A stretch of DNA of 64,000 nucleotides from Luteipulveratus mongoliensis (lineage in GTDB: Bacteria > Actinomycetota > Actinomycetes > Actinomycetales > Dermatophilaceae), in assembly GCF_001190945.1 (NCBI RefSeq), contig NZ_CP011112.1:5332001-5396000 (forward strand), given 5' to 3'. Below the pieces are notes generated by a model that did not search any database, was not told the DNA's origin, and saw nothing but the letters and a program-made list of their open reading frames with translations. Made by a program: the position numbers and the translations under genes. This document shows positions 15,363-23,974 of the stretch, piece by piece (the stretch's first letter is position 1; every line of letters begins with the position of its first letter).

Positions 15363-16531
15363 GACGGGTTCCGCGGCACGGTCGCCGTCACGGTCGTGCC
15401 GCCAGGTCCGGCGTTGATGGTGAGCACTCCGCCGACCGCGTCCAGGCGTTCGCGCATTCCCGTGAGCCCGTAGCCGTCAGGCGATCTGAGAATGTCGAAT
15501 CCCCTTCCGTCGTCGGCGATTTCGACGCTGCCCTCGGACGGCCCGAACACCGCTCGAACCTGCACGGTCGCCGCCTGCGCATGTCGTCGCACGTTGGTCA
15601 GTCCCTCCTGCGCTGCGTGGTAGAGCGCGATCAGAGATCTTTCTCCGAGGTCTCCGGGCGAGCCAGTCACCGACACGGTCACCGCGAGGTCGTCATCCGC
15701 GACACCGTCGGCGAGACGTCGTAGCGCAGGTTCGAGCTGGAGTGACCATCCCTCAGAACGCAACGCCCGCACCGACCGTCGTACGTCGTCCAGTGCCTGA
15801 GCGGCCGACGTACGGGCATCCTCCAAGGCCCGCTCAGCGAGGGCCGGCTCGATGTCGCGGTAGCGCTGGGACTTCTCGAGCTGGATGGCGATCGCCGTGA
15901 GGTGGTGACCCAGACCGTCGTGGATGTCGCGCGCCAGCCGAGTCCGCTCGGCGACCGTGGCCAGGGCCGCGGCCTCCTCGGCGTACGACCGCAGCTGCGC
16001 GTGCGCCGAGGAGACCTCGGCGAGCAGCTGCTCCGCGGACGCCTGCCGCGCCTGCGCCCGTGCCGCCACGGTCGCCATCGCGACCGCGAAGGCGTTGCCG
16101 ATCGTGAACATCAGCAGGTCAGACACGCTCTCGCTGTCGCGCCACCACTCCGGTCGGCGTACGACGAGCGCCACGACGACCACCGTCAGCGCGATCGCCA
16201 ACGCGATCCCGGTCCGGCGACCGAGCGTCAAGAACGCGTAGAACGGCATGAGTACCAACAGGATTCGAGCGTTGTCCGAGCTGTCCAGCGGGACGGCGGC
16301 GGCGATCAGTCCGATCCGTGTCGCGAGGAGGGTCAGCGTGCCGGCGCGACCGATCGGCGTACCCCGCTCGATCGCCTCGAGCGCCACCAAGGTGACCAGT
16401 ACGGCGACGAAGCCCGCCACCCGCAGGGGCGCCGCGTCGCGCAGACCGGCCGCGACCTCGTACACCCCGGCCGCCAGGACCGCTGCGTAGAGATAGGTCG
16501 CCACCCAGCTCATGACGCGTTGCCCATCCAT
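15359..16531 (-). CDS. two-component sensor histidine kinase, HisKA_3 type
   Basis: A 390-residue kinase. About five to six membrane helices fill residues 10-155 with almost no outside loops, so it likely senses within the membrane. The dimerisation helix carries His204 in RLARDIHDGLGHHL, followed by an HATPase domain with NVRRHAQA (N box) and DDGRGFD and GYGLTGMRERL (G boxes). It partners the response regulator it overlaps. The ATG is preceded by TAGCCT at leaderless distance. Confidence 0.92.
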   Translation of the reverse strand: MDGQRVMSWVATYLYAAVLAAGVYEVAAGLRDAAPLRVAGFVAVLVTLVALEAIERGTPIGRAGTLTLLATRIGLIAAAVPLDSSDNARILLVLMPFYAFLTLGRRTGIALAIALTVVVVALVVRRPEWWRDSESVSDLLMFTIGNAFAVAMATVAARAQARQASAEQLLAEVSSAHAQLRSYAEEAAALATVAERTRLARDIHDGLGHHLTAIAIQLEKSQRYRDIEPALAERALEDARTSAAQALDDVRRSVRALRSEGWSLQLEPALRRLADGVADDDLAVTVSVTGSPGDLGERSLIALYHAAQEGLTNVRRHAQAATVQVRAVFGPSEGSVEIADDGRGFDILRSPDGYGLTGMRERLDAVGGVLTINAGPGGTTVTATVPRNPS

Positions 16532-16537
16532 GACCCG

Positions 16538-16543
16538 AGGCTA
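16538..16543 (-). promoter_or_regulatory. -10 box TAGCCT, leaderless start of the two-component operon
   Basis: On the minus strand TAGCCT is followed by CGGGTC and the ATG at 16531. Confidence 0.5.
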
Positions 16544-16613
16544 CGGGCGAGTCTCTCCGTGGAAGGGCGCGTACGGAGGGTCTAGCCAAAGGTCATGGGC
16601 CGAGCAGGTGCGC

Positions 16614-17039
16614 TCAGTCGAGAGGCGGCAGCTGATCGCCCGCGACATGCGTCACCCAACGCACGATGGCCACGTCATCGACGTGGCCGTTGGGGCGTTT
16701 GTCGTGGATGGCGTCGTTCTCCGTGACGAGGTAGTGCAACGCCGAGATCACCAGCCGCAGTCGTGCGCTCGTGGTCGGCTCCAGGTCGCACAGCGGCGGC
16801 GCGGCCGGGATCTCCTCCAGCTCTTCGACTCGAGCCTCGACCACTGAGTAGGCGATGTCGACATCCAGGCGACCGTTGACGTCCTCGAGCTCACCGACGC
16901 CGAAGCGCTTGGTGTCGACCTGCAGGAGCAGCGAGCGCAGTCGGACCGCGTCGTCGGCAAGCTCCACCGCGACCTGACGTGATCGGGTGAAGGCGGCCGA
17001 CGTCAGGAGACGCGTCAGCCCGGGTTCTTGGTGCGCCAC
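16614..17039 (-). CDS. YkvA/DUF1232-like protein
   Basis: A 141-residue protein. The C-terminal segment ALHYLVTENDAIHDKRPNGHVDDVAIVRWV resembles the DUF1232 (YkvA) core, in which a hydrophobic stretch precedes a D-x(2)-D and GxxDDx motif (written in pieces here: LVTENDAIHD, then NGHVDDVAIV). The N-terminal part is helical and charged. Function unknown. The GTG start is preceded by TACTCT and six bases, so it is probably leaderless. Family assignment is tentative. Confidence 0.6.
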   Translation of the reverse strand: MAHQEPGLTRLLTSAAFTRSRQVAVELADDAVRLRSLLLQVDTKRFGVGELEDVNGRLDVDIAYSVVEARVEELEEIPAAPPLCDLEPTTSARLRLVISALHYLVTENDAIHDKRPNGHVDDVAIVRWVTHVAGDQLPPLD

Positions 17040-17045
17040 AGCAAG

Positions 17046-17051
17046 AGAGTA
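17046..17051 (-). promoter_or_regulatory. -10 box TACTCT, leaderless start
   Basis: On the minus strand TACTCT is followed by CTTGCT and the GTG at 17039. Confidence 0.5.
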
Positions 17052-17206
17052 GACACGGAACGGTTCAGAAAGGCACGTTGTCGACCTTTATGAAAATTCG
17101 CCGTACCAATGTGGGATAGCGGCTGTCGTACGACAATGGTTGGCTGTCCATGAATCATCCGCGCCGCTGCGGCTCGTCGTGAGCGGCGACTGACCTAGGA
17201 GACTTC

Positions 17207-17977
17207 ATGGGCACTCGCGACACCGCGTGGCCGGCCGGCACACCGTGCTGGGTCGACTGCGGATTCGAGCACGTCGACAAGGCCCGGAAGTTCTACGGCC
17301 ACCTGTTCGGCTGGGACATGGAGCCCGGGCCGGCCGAGACCGGCGGCTACACCATGTGCCTCAAGAACGGCCGCCCGGCCGCGGCGATCTCCGAGAGCCA
17401 GGACGAGGACGTACCCACGTTCTGGGCGACCTATCTGGCGACCGACGACGTCGATGCCACCACTACCGCGGTCCGTGAGGCAGGCGGTCAGGTCGTCGTG
17501 GAGACGCTGGACATCCCGGGCTCCGGCCGGATGGCGATCTACCAGGACCCGACGGGAGCCCAGTTCAGCGTCTGGCAGGCCGATGGCCACACCGGCATGC
17601 AGATCTACCACGAGCCGGGCACGGTCGCCTGGAACGACCTGATGACGCGCGACCTTCCGACGGCGATGGACTTCTACGCCAAGGTCTTCGGCTACACCTA
17701 CGAGGACGCAGGCGATGGCTACCAGGTCGTGAAGCTCGGCGACGGCACGACGGTCGCTGGGATGCACCAGGCCGAGCATCTGCCCGATGACGCTCCGTCG
17801 ACCTGGCTGGTGCACTTCGCGGTCGCTGATCGTGACTCGACGGTGTCGCTCGCCGAGATGGAGGACAACATCGACGTACTGCTGACCTTCGACACCCCCT
17901 TCGGCCCCGAGGCCACGCTGCGCGGTCCGGAAGGCGAGATCTTCAACGTGATCTCCTCGAACGACGACGACAACTGA
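17207..17977 (+). CDS. two-domain VOC (glyoxalase-like) family protein
   Basis: A 256-residue protein with two tandem vicinal-oxygen-chelate domains. Domain 1 (about 10-125) contains ARKFYGHLFGWDME and IYQDPTGAQFSVWQ. Domain 2 (about 135-250) contains AMDFYAKVFGYTYE and LRGPEGEIFNVI. This FYxxxFGW pattern is the hydroxylase/27-kDa-antigen type of VOC protein often fused in pairs in actinobacteria. The substrate is unknown. A 230-base regulatory-size gap lies upstream, including a relatively AT-rich segment near 17080-17110. Confidence 0.88.
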   Translation: MGTRDTAWPAGTPCWVDCGFEHVDKARKFYGHLFGWDMEPGPAETGGYTMCLKNGRPAAAISESQDEDVPTFWATYLATDDVDATTTAVREAGGQVVVETLDIPGSGRMAIYQDPTGAQFSVWQADGHTGMQIYHEPGTVAWNDLMTRDLPTAMDFYAKVFGYTYEDAGDGYQVVKLGDGTTVAGMHQAEHLPDDAPSTWLVHFAVADRDSTVSLAEMEDNIDVLLTFDTPFGPEATLRGPEGEIFNVISSNDDDN

Positions 17978-18029
17978 GCTGGGTGGCGCCGATTCGCGGC
18001 GGGGCGGGGCTGACCGGGACAATGGGCCC

Positions 18030-19445
18030 ATGCGTTCTCTTGCCGACGTCCAGCCGCAGATCGCCCTCGGGGCCCTCGACGGGCGCTACCGCCCAGTGGT
18101 GGCACCTCTGGTCGACCACCTTTCCGAGGCGGCGCTCAACCGCGAGCGGGTGCACGTCGAGGTCGAGTGGCTGATTCACCTGACCGACCAGGGCGTCGTC
18201 CCGGACGTGCGGCGTCTGACTGCGGACGAGCAGGCACAGCTGCGCGCCGTGGTCGAGGAGTTCGGGCCTGACGAGATCGCCGAGCTCGCTCAGATCGAGC
18301 GCGAGACGGTGCACGACGTCAAGGCGGTCGAGTACTTCCTGAAGCGTCGGCTGGAGCGCATCGTCGGCGCTGACGCTGCCGGCCTCGGCGAGCTGATCCA
18401 CTTCGGCTGCACCAGCGAGGACATCAACAACACCTCGTACGCCCTCATGGTCAAGGGTGCGGTCGAGCAGGTCTGGCTGCCCAAGGCCCAGGCGCTGGTC
18501 GAGCAGGTGAGCGGTATGGCACGTGAGCTGCGCGACGTACCCATGCTCGCCCACACCCACGGTCAGCCGGCGACGCCCACCACCATGGGCAAGGAGCTCG
18601 CCGTGCTGACCTACCGGCTGCGGCGCCAGCTGCGGCGAATCGGCCAGCAGGACTACCTCGGCAAGCTCAACGGCGCGACCGGCACCTACGGCGCCCACAG
18701 TGCCGCGCTCCCCAGTGTCGAGTGGCCCGAGGTGTCGCGCGGCTTCATCGAGGGGCCGCTCGGCCTCACCTGGAACCCGCTGACCACCCAGATCGAGTCG
18801 CACGACTGGCAGGCCGAGCTGTACGCCGACATGGCGCGCTTCAACCGGATCCTGCACAACCTGTGCACCGACGTCTGGTCCTACATCTCGCTCGGCTACT
18901 TCGCGCAGGTGCGCGGTCAGGGCACCGTCGGCTCGTCGACGATGCCGCACAAGGTCAACCCGATCCGCTTCGAGAACGCCGAGGCCAACCTCGAGGTGTC
19001 GAACGCGCTGCTGGACGTGCTCGCCTCGACGCTGGTGACCAGCCGGCTGCAGCGCGATCTCACTGACTCCTCGATGCAGCGCAACATCGGTACGGCTTTC
19101 GGCCACTCGCTGCTCGCGCTCGACAACGCATCGCGCGGGCTGGCCGGTCTGGACGCGGTGCCGACCGCTATGGCCGCCGACCTCGAGTCCAACTGGGAGG
19201 TGCTCGGCGAGCCCATCCAGTCAGCGATGAGAGCGCTTGGCGCACAAGGGGTTTCGGGCATGGAGCAGCCTTACGAGCGCCTCAAGGAGCTCACCCGCGG
19301 GCGACGCATCACCGGCGACGACCTGCGCGAGTTCGTCCAGGGACTCGGCCTGCCCGCCGACGTCGAGAAGCGCTTCGTCGAGATGACGCCCCAGTCGTAC
19401 GTCGGTCTCGCGCCCTCGCTGGTCGACTACCTCGACCGCGACTGA
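18030..19445 (+). CDS. purB: adenylosuccinate lyase, E. coli type
   Basis: A 471-residue fumarase-superfamily enzyme that splits adenylosuccinate to AMP and SAICAR to AICAR. The signature SSTMPHKVNPIRFENAEAN and the following LTDSSMQRNIGTAFGHSL match the E. coli-type PurB, not the shorter B. subtilis/T. maritima type (MPHKRNP) that I know from mycobacteria. The HTHGQPATPTT and TSEDINNTSYAL motifs hold the catalytic His and Ser/Thr residues. A near-consensus GACAAT lies six bases before the ATG. The 3' end overlaps the convergent membrane protein gene by 19 bases. Confidence 0.95.
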   Translation: MRSLADVQPQIALGALDGRYRPVVAPLVDHLSEAALNRERVHVEVEWLIHLTDQGVVPDVRRLTADEQAQLRAVVEEFGPDEIAELAQIERETVHDVKAVEYFLKRRLERIVGADAAGLGELIHFGCTSEDINNTSYALMVKGAVEQVWLPKAQALVEQVSGMARELRDVPMLAHTHGQPATPTTMGKELAVLTYRLRRQLRRIGQQDYLGKLNGATGTYGAHSAALPSVEWPEVSRGFIEGPLGLTWNPLTTQIESHDWQAELYADMARFNRILHNLCTDVWSYISLGYFAQVRGQGTVGSSTMPHKVNPIRFENAEANLEVSNALLDVLASTLVTSRLQRDLTDSSMQRNIGTAFGHSLLALDNASRGLAGLDAVPTAMAADLESNWEVLGEPIQSAMRALGAQGVSGMEQPYERLKELTRGRRITGDDLREFVQGLGLPADVEKRFVEMTPQSYVGLAPSLVDYLDRD

Positions 19446-19912
19446 CGCTTCCGGGCCGCAAAGACCAGCCCGGCGAGGGACGGCAGCCCCGCGAGGGTCC
19501 ATGGCACAACCGCAAGGTAGGTCGGCACGAGGAGTATGACGTCCAGGCCGCAGAACGACTCTCGTCGATCCGCGCAGAAGACCCGCTCGTACGGCTCCAG
19601 GGCAAGGACGATGACGAGCGGGGTCGTGAGCACCAGGAGTCCAGCCGTGAGTACGACTGCGGTCATGGCGCGCACCTGCCGTGGCGAGGATCCGCCCAGC
19701 TCAGCAAGCGGCTGCCAGTTGAGATACAGGAGCCAGAGGCACGCCACAGGGCTCGCGAGCGCCGCTGCCTGAGCGGCCAACTCGCCGAGCAGCCCGATCT
19801 GGTACCCCACGAACGCGCCCCGCACACCGAGTCCGGCCAGGACGCCGGTCAGGCACAGAGCGGCTGTGGCACGCCACGTGACCGAGCTGAGCGAGCGAGG
19901 CGTCGTGGACAT
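19427..19912 (-). CDS. four-helix membrane protein, unknown function
   Basis: A 161-residue protein with about four hydrophobic helices and a loop with two Cys (RVFCADRRESFCGLDV) that could form a disulfide outside the membrane. The ATG at 19912 begins just before the first helix. The frame is open to 19993, but those extra residues are polar and lack a ribosome site. It ends inside the last codons of purB on the opposite strand. I recognise no family. Confidence 0.6.
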   Translation of the reverse strand: MSTTPRSLSSVTWRATAALCLTGVLAGLGVRGAFVGYQIGLLGELAAQAAALASPVACLWLLYLNWQPLAELGGSSPRQVRAMTAVVLTAGLLVLTTPLVIVLALEPYERVFCADRRESFCGLDVILLVPTYLAVVPWTLAGLPSLAGLVFAARKRQSRSR

Positions 19913-20041
19913 GCCTCGATGGTCCGGAACGGCGGGCCTTAGGGCATCCGTGGAACTACGTGGATCACCACGCGAATCGGTTGACGGTGTCATGACCGGG
20001 CGGCCACCCGTTGGTCGCTGAGAGTCGGCAGCCTCGAAGTC

Positions 20042-20431
20042 ATGACCACACTGACTGGCCGAACCGGCCGCCTGCTGTCCGTCATCGCCCTTGCCGCCGG
20101 CCTCACCCTCGCCGGCGAGGCCTCTGCGCAGGCGGCGCTGCCCTCCTGCGCACTGTCGTCACTCCCAGCGGAGGCGACAACCACGGCCAACCTGATCAAG
20201 GCAGGCGGGCCGTTCCCCTACGACCAGGACGGGCAGGTCTTCCAGAACCGGGAAGGCATCCTGCCCGCGCAGCCCGCCAGCTACTACCACGAGTACACCG
20301 TCAAGACTCCCGGCTCCCCAGACCGCGGCGCCCGCCGCATCGTCACTGGTGGCACCCCGCTCACCAGCCCGCCGAACTGGTACTACACGGGCGACCACTA
20401 CGCATCGTTCTGCAAGGTCACCGGCGTCTGA
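20042..20431 (+). CDS. secreted guanyl-specific ribonuclease, RNase Sa homologue
   Basis: A 129-residue precursor with a signal peptide (about 1-31) and a mature domain that follows Streptomyces RNase Sa closely. Visible pieces are CALSSLPAEA, GPFPYDQDGQVFQNRE, YYHEYTV, GARRIV and YTGDHYASF. The catalytic set is kept: Glu84 (HEY), Arg99 (ARRI) and His119 (GDHYA), with guanine-recognition Glu71 (QNRE). It would cleave RNA after G outside the cell. Two Cys (36 and 124) could form a disulfide, though the second is shifted relative to RNase Sa. No barstar-like inhibitor gene is adjacent. A strong hairpin follows. Confidence 0.9.
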   Translation: MTTLTGRTGRLLSVIALAAGLTLAGEASAQAALPSCALSSLPAEATTTANLIKAGGPFPYDQDGQVFQNREGILPAQPASYYHEYTVKTPGSPDRGARRIVTGGTPLTSPPNWYYTGDHYASFCKVTGV

Positions 20432-20458
20432 GCAATCCACCTTCGAAGGACCCCGGCA

Positions 20459-20502
20459 CCGTATGGCTTACCGCGCGCTTGATCGCTCGGTAAGCCATAC
20501 GG
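20459..20502 (+). terminator. perfect 15-bp hairpin after the ribonuclease gene
   Basis: CCGTATGGCTTACCG at 20459-20473 pairs perfectly with 20488-20502 around a 14-base loop. It lies between the convergent ribonuclease (plus) and anti-sigma-like (minus) genes. Confidence 0.8.
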
Positions 20503-20529
20503 CGTGAACCGGTCTGGCGTAGCTGCGGC

Positions 20530-21714
20530 CTACTGCGGCTGGTCGACGCCGGAGACCCAGGTGGACTTGGTCGTACCGCTCACACTGGCCGAGACCTGCA
20601 CCGAGACGGACGACGGCAGCGGCTCTCCCGAGGGCGCCGAGGCGCCGATCGAGGGCATCGTCACCGCGAACAGTCCGGTCCGGGCCCTGTTCGTCTTCAG
20701 GTCCGAGCTGACGTCCTGGCCGAAGACCTTGCCGGTCACGGTGAAGTTGTCCTTGGCGATACCCACGATCGGACTGAGCCCGACCGCGAGTCGACCGATA
20801 CCGGCCTTCTGAGCCGACATGATCGTCACCGGATCTGTGACCGGCGTGCTCACCTGACCGGACACCGTGTCCAGCTGGACCGTTCGGGTGTCAGTGCTCA
20901 GCAGCGCCTGGCCTCCACTCGGCCGTTCGACCACGAGCATCCGTGGCGCGTCCGCCGTACGGTTCGTCGGGAGCGCAACTGCTGCGTCCTGCCCGGGGTC
21001 AGCACGCCAGAGCACACCGGCGGGCGTCCCTTGCGCCGAGCGCAGAGCCGCCTGATCCGGCCAGATGAAGGTGAATCCACCCGCCGTCACCTGCTGTGCC
21101 TTGACGCTGGGCTTCCCAGGTCCCAGGAAGATCTTGCCCTGCAGGTCCTGCCCGGGTCGGCCCGCGACGACGTAGAACGGCATGTCGCCGAAGCGCCCCG
21201 CGGACACCTTGCCCTCGCCCGCCGGCGCCGGCACGGTCGTACGGAGAGGTTGGTCGTCCGCGCGCTTGCCGACCGGGCTCAGCGTGAGCATCAGCTGCTC
21301 GGGTGAGGTCTCCAGGACCTTGGTGTCCAGATGTGCGGACCGGCCGTCGGCGAGCTTCAGCATCGCGCCGGCGATCAGTCCACCTCCAGGCATCCCTGTG
21401 CTTCCGGGCATCGTCGCTCCTCCTGACGCCTCGGGCGTCGACTGCGCACGTCCGCTGGCCGCGGTCGCGTCCGCACCCGCGACTGTCGTGTTGTCGGTGC
21501 CCGAGTCCGGGCGCAGGGCCAGTCCAACAGGTACCGCAACGGCGACGGCTGCCGCTGCCGCGACTGCCGCGCCAACCTGACGGAACCGCGTGCTGCGACG
21601 GCGTACGGTCCGCTCACCTTGGTAGATCACCTCGGCGGTGTCCACGGTCAGCTCCTTCGGAGGCTCCTCGTCATGCAGCGCCTCGCGCAACTGGTTCTCG
21701 AAGTCTGTGGTCAT
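20530..21714 (-). CDS. single-pass membrane protein, likely anti-sigma partner
   Basis: A 394-residue protein with a cytoplasmic N-terminus (about 1-48, Glu/Asp- and Arg-rich), one membrane helix (about 48-68) and a 320-residue extracellular part with a Thr/Ala/Gly-rich linker and a beta-rich domain. It overlaps the upstream SigE-family sigma factor gene by four bases (ATGA). In actinobacteria this gene order and topology usually marks a sigma-factor regulator, so an anti-sigma role is inferred from context. No zinc-binding HxxxCxxC motif is visible, so it is not a classical ZAS protein. Confidence 0.7.
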   Translation of the reverse strand: MTTDFENQLREALHDEEPPKELTVDTAEVIYQGERTVRRRSTRFRQVGAAVAAAAAVAVAVPVGLALRPDSGTDNTTVAGADATAASGRAQSTPEASGGATMPGSTGMPGGGLIAGAMLKLADGRSAHLDTKVLETSPEQLMLTLSPVGKRADDQPLRTTVPAPAGEGKVSAGRFGDMPFYVVAGRPGQDLQGKIFLGPGKPSVKAQQVTAGGFTFIWPDQAALRSAQGTPAGVLWRADPGQDAAVALPTNRTADAPRMLVVERPSGGQALLSTDTRTVQLDTVSGQVSTPVTDPVTIMSAQKAGIGRLAVGLSPIVGIAKDNFTVTGKVFGQDVSSDLKTNRARTGLFAVTMPSIGASAPSGEPLPSSVSVQVSASVSGTTKSTWVSGVDQPQ

Positions 21715-22253
21715 GCCTGCCTCCTTCGGCGGTCATCCAGATCGGTCACGGCAGCGGGTTCGCCCTCGGTCTCGGCCTCGACGACCGACCTGAGCCGCGC
21801 CAGGCCACGGGACGCGGCCGACTTCACGGCGCCCGTGCTGATGCCGAGCATGTCCGCGACGGCGGACTCGGGCAGATCGGCGTAGTAGCGGAGCACCACC
21901 ACCGTGCGTTGCTGCGTGGGCAGCATGCTGAGCAGTCGAACCACTTCGTGCCGGTCCTCGACCGCCTTGAGCCCGGAGTCCGTGACGCGCGGCTCGGGGA
22001 CCTCGTCCACCAGAGCCTCGCGACGCGTACGCCGCCACGTGTCCGTGCCGTGGTTGACCATGATGCGGCGGGCGTACGCCAGCGCCTCCGGCCTTCGCAC
22101 CTTGGGCCAGACGACGTACGTCTTCACGAGCGCCGCCTGCACCAGCTCTCGCGATGCGTCGACCTGTCCGGTCAGCAACCACGCCGTGCGCAGCAACGAC
22201 GGGCTCGCCTGTTCGACGAACTCCTCGAAGTCCGCGCGCTGGTCTCGTCCCAT
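21711..22253 (-). CDS. SigE-family ECF RNA polymerase sigma factor
   Basis: A 180-residue sigma-70-like factor. Region 2 covers about 10-75 (DFEEFVEQASPSLLRTAWLL, ALAYARRIMVNHGTDTWRR), and region 4 covers about 105-160 (LSMLPTQQRTVVVLRYYADL, GISTGAVKSAASRGLARL). This is the SigE subgroup common in actinobacteria. The start is uncertain: the ATG at 22253 is used, but a TTG at 22265 has a far better ribosome site (GGAGGAGG) and would add four residues. It is followed by its overlapping membrane partner. Confidence 0.9.
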   Translation of the reverse strand: MGRDQRADFEEFVEQASPSLLRTAWLLTGQVDASRELVQAALVKTYVVWPKVRRPEALAYARRIMVNHGTDTWRRTRREALVDEVPEPRVTDSGLKAVEDRHEVVRLLSMLPTQQRTVVVLRYYADLPESAVADMLGISTGAVKSAASRGLARLRSVVEAETEGEPAAVTDLDDRRRRQA

Positions 22254-22437
22254 CACCTTCGGCAACGTTCCTCCTCCGACTTCCGACCCTGCTGGACGAG
22301 ACTCCTCCTCCGGCCAAGGTCGCAGGCTCCCTCGGTCCGGCATTGTCGTCGCGTCAACCCGCTGTCACCGTGAACTACGCGGCTTTGACCCGAAAGGTTG
22401 CCACGACAACGCAGTCGATCGAGATGGGCAGTCGGAC

Positions 22438-22443
22438 TACCTT
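22438..22443 (+). promoter_or_regulatory. -10 box TACCTT, leaderless start
   Basis: TACCTT ends six bases before the ATG at 22450 of the methyltransferase gene. Confidence 0.5.
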
Positions 22444-22449
22444 CGGAGC

Positions 22450-23091
22450 ATGACCGAGCCGCACGAGCAGGTCGAGCGCATTCGCGCGGGTTACAACGCG
22501 CTGTCTCGCGCCTACCGCGGCGATGTCGCCGACGGTCCGACCCAGAGTCAGTACGCCGGATGGCTGGGCTGGGTGCGCGACCACACGCCTGAGGGCGGGC
22601 ATGTCGTCGACCTCGGCTGCGGCAACGGCATCCCGGCGTCGAAGTGGTTGGTGGACAACGGTTTTCGCGTGACCGGTGTGGACGTGTCCGACGAGATGAT
22701 CGAGCGCGCTCACACGCTGGTGCCGGGCGCGACGTTCGTGCGCGCCGACCTGACCGATCCTGCCGAGTTCGACCTGGAGGACGCGTCGATCGATGCGGCC
22801 ATCTCGCTGTACGCCCTCATCCACATCCCGTTGGAGTGCCAGCGCGGCGTCATCGGCCGGATCGCGCGATGGCTACGCCCGGGTGGCCTGCTGGTCGCCA
22901 CGGTCGGCCACACCGCGTGGCAGGGTCGTGAGCAGGGCTGGCTGGGCGGCAGCGTCGAGATGTGGTGGAGCCATCCGGACGCCTCGACCTACCGCGACTG
23001 GCTCGAAGAGGCCGGCCTGGAGGTCGTGCACGAGGAGTTCGTCCCCGAGGGCAGCAGCGGGCACCAGCTGATGATCGCCCGCCGCGCCTGA
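22450..23091 (+). CDS. class I SAM-dependent methyltransferase
   Basis: A 213-residue Rossmann-fold methyltransferase. Motif I VVDLGCGNGIPAS (about 51-63), the acidic end of strand 2 VTGVDVSDEMIERA, motif II near DASIDAAISLYALIHIP, and post-motif RWLRPGGLLVATVG are all present. The substrate is unknown; small-molecule methyltransferases of this build are numerous. The ATG is supported by a -10 box at leaderless distance, and the longer frame upstream runs antisense to the sigma factor gene. It ends before a strong terminator. Confidence 0.88.
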   Translation: MTEPHEQVERIRAGYNALSRAYRGDVADGPTQSQYAGWLGWVRDHTPEGGHVVDLGCGNGIPASKWLVDNGFRVTGVDVSDEMIERAHTLVPGATFVRADLTDPAEFDLEDASIDAAISLYALIHIPLECQRGVIGRIARWLRPGGLLVATVGHTAWQGREQGWLGGSVEMWWSHPDASTYRDWLEEAGLEVVHEEFVPEGSSGHQLMIARRA

Positions 23092-23150
23092 CACTGTCCG
23101 CCCTGCCCACGCATCGCGGCGGTTTGCGATCGCAACATGACCCGCAAAGT

Positions 23151-23184
23151 CGAAGGTGCCTCCCCTCGTGGGGAGGCACCTTCG
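23151..23184. terminator. perfect hairpin between convergent genes
   Basis: CGAAGGTGCCTCCCC pairs with GGGGAGGCACCTTCG around a four-base loop, with GCAAAGT and ACTTTGC further out. It serves the methyltransferase (plus) and VOC (minus) genes. Confidence 0.85.
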
Positions 23185-23228
23185 AAGAAGCGAGTCACTT
23201 TGCGCGCGCAAAGCAGCGACCCAAAACG

Positions 23229-23891
23229 TCAGATGGTGACTTCGCCACCCAGGGTGGTGAAGGTGACGGACAGCAGACCAGGGGTGCCGTGCGGTGCGGC
23301 GAAGTCGAAGTCGACCTGCGGCTCCCACTCTTCACGGTCCACGCCGGGCTCGCCCGTCAGGCCCAGCCACTCGCGTACGCGGACCGGTGAACCGGCAATC
23401 TGCATGGCTACCAGGTCGACTGACGCGCGGCCGTCGTGCGAGGGGTGCTGCTCGTCGTCGTCCCACTGGATGAAGAACGGCACCTGCGGGTCCGACATCA
23501 AGCCCTTGACGCCCAGCTGCTTCCAGGTGACCTCGACGCCGTCAGGGCGGTGCCGGTTGCCGGGCACTGCCTCACGTCCGACCAGCCGCTCGGCGGCGGC
23601 GATGTCGAGGACCTCGACGACCCAGCCCAGCCAACCGCCACCGGACTCGGAGCAGGCCTTGACGGCCTGACCGAACGGGGCCTTGTCGGAGGCGGGGTGC
23701 TCCAGCGGCTCGACGATCTCGATGAAGCGGTGCCTGGAGAGCGGGATCAGGGAGTTACGTGTCCCGAAGCGGGGGTGTAGGCCCCCGTCGACCACGTCCA
23801 CCCCGAGCTGCTCTCCCAGACGCTTGGAAGTAGCGACGAGGCCGTCCGGCTCAGCTGCGTACACGACATGGTCAATGCGCATGTCTGTCAT
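23229..23891 (-). CDS. glyoxalase-like (VOC) domain protein
   Basis: A 220-residue protein of the glyoxalase-like (Glyoxalase_3) type. The N-terminal MRIDHVVYAAEPDGL starts the first beta-alpha-beta unit with its metal-type His, and HPRFGTRNSLIPLSRHRFIEIVE closes it. A second half with WLGWVVEV and VPFFIQWDDDEQHP follows. The ATG at 23891 is chosen; an inner ATG (23882) is possible and the ORF is open four codons further up. Substrate unknown. It is a single-gene unit. Confidence 0.8.
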   Translation of the reverse strand: MTDMRIDHVVYAAEPDGLVATSKRLGEQLGVDVVDGGLHPRFGTRNSLIPLSRHRFIEIVEPLEHPASDKAPFGQAVKACSESGGGWLGWVVEVLDIAAAERLVGREAVPGNRHRPDGVEVTWKQLGVKGLMSDPQVPFFIQWDDDEQHPSHDGRASVDLVAMQIAGSPVRVREWLGLTGEPGVDREEWEPQVDFDFAAPHGTPGLLSVTFTTLGGEVTI

Positions 23892-23974
23892 CGTGCCACG
23901 CACCTGACCAGTTCCTGAAAACGGGTCGGTCGACTCGACTTCAGTGCACCGTTCGTGGTACTGAGCCGGCCGCG

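Noticed and set aside
20504-20812. Barstar-like inhibitor reading frame downstream of the ribonuclease
   Set aside because: The plus-strand frame is antisense to the anti-sigma-like gene and shows no barstar motif.
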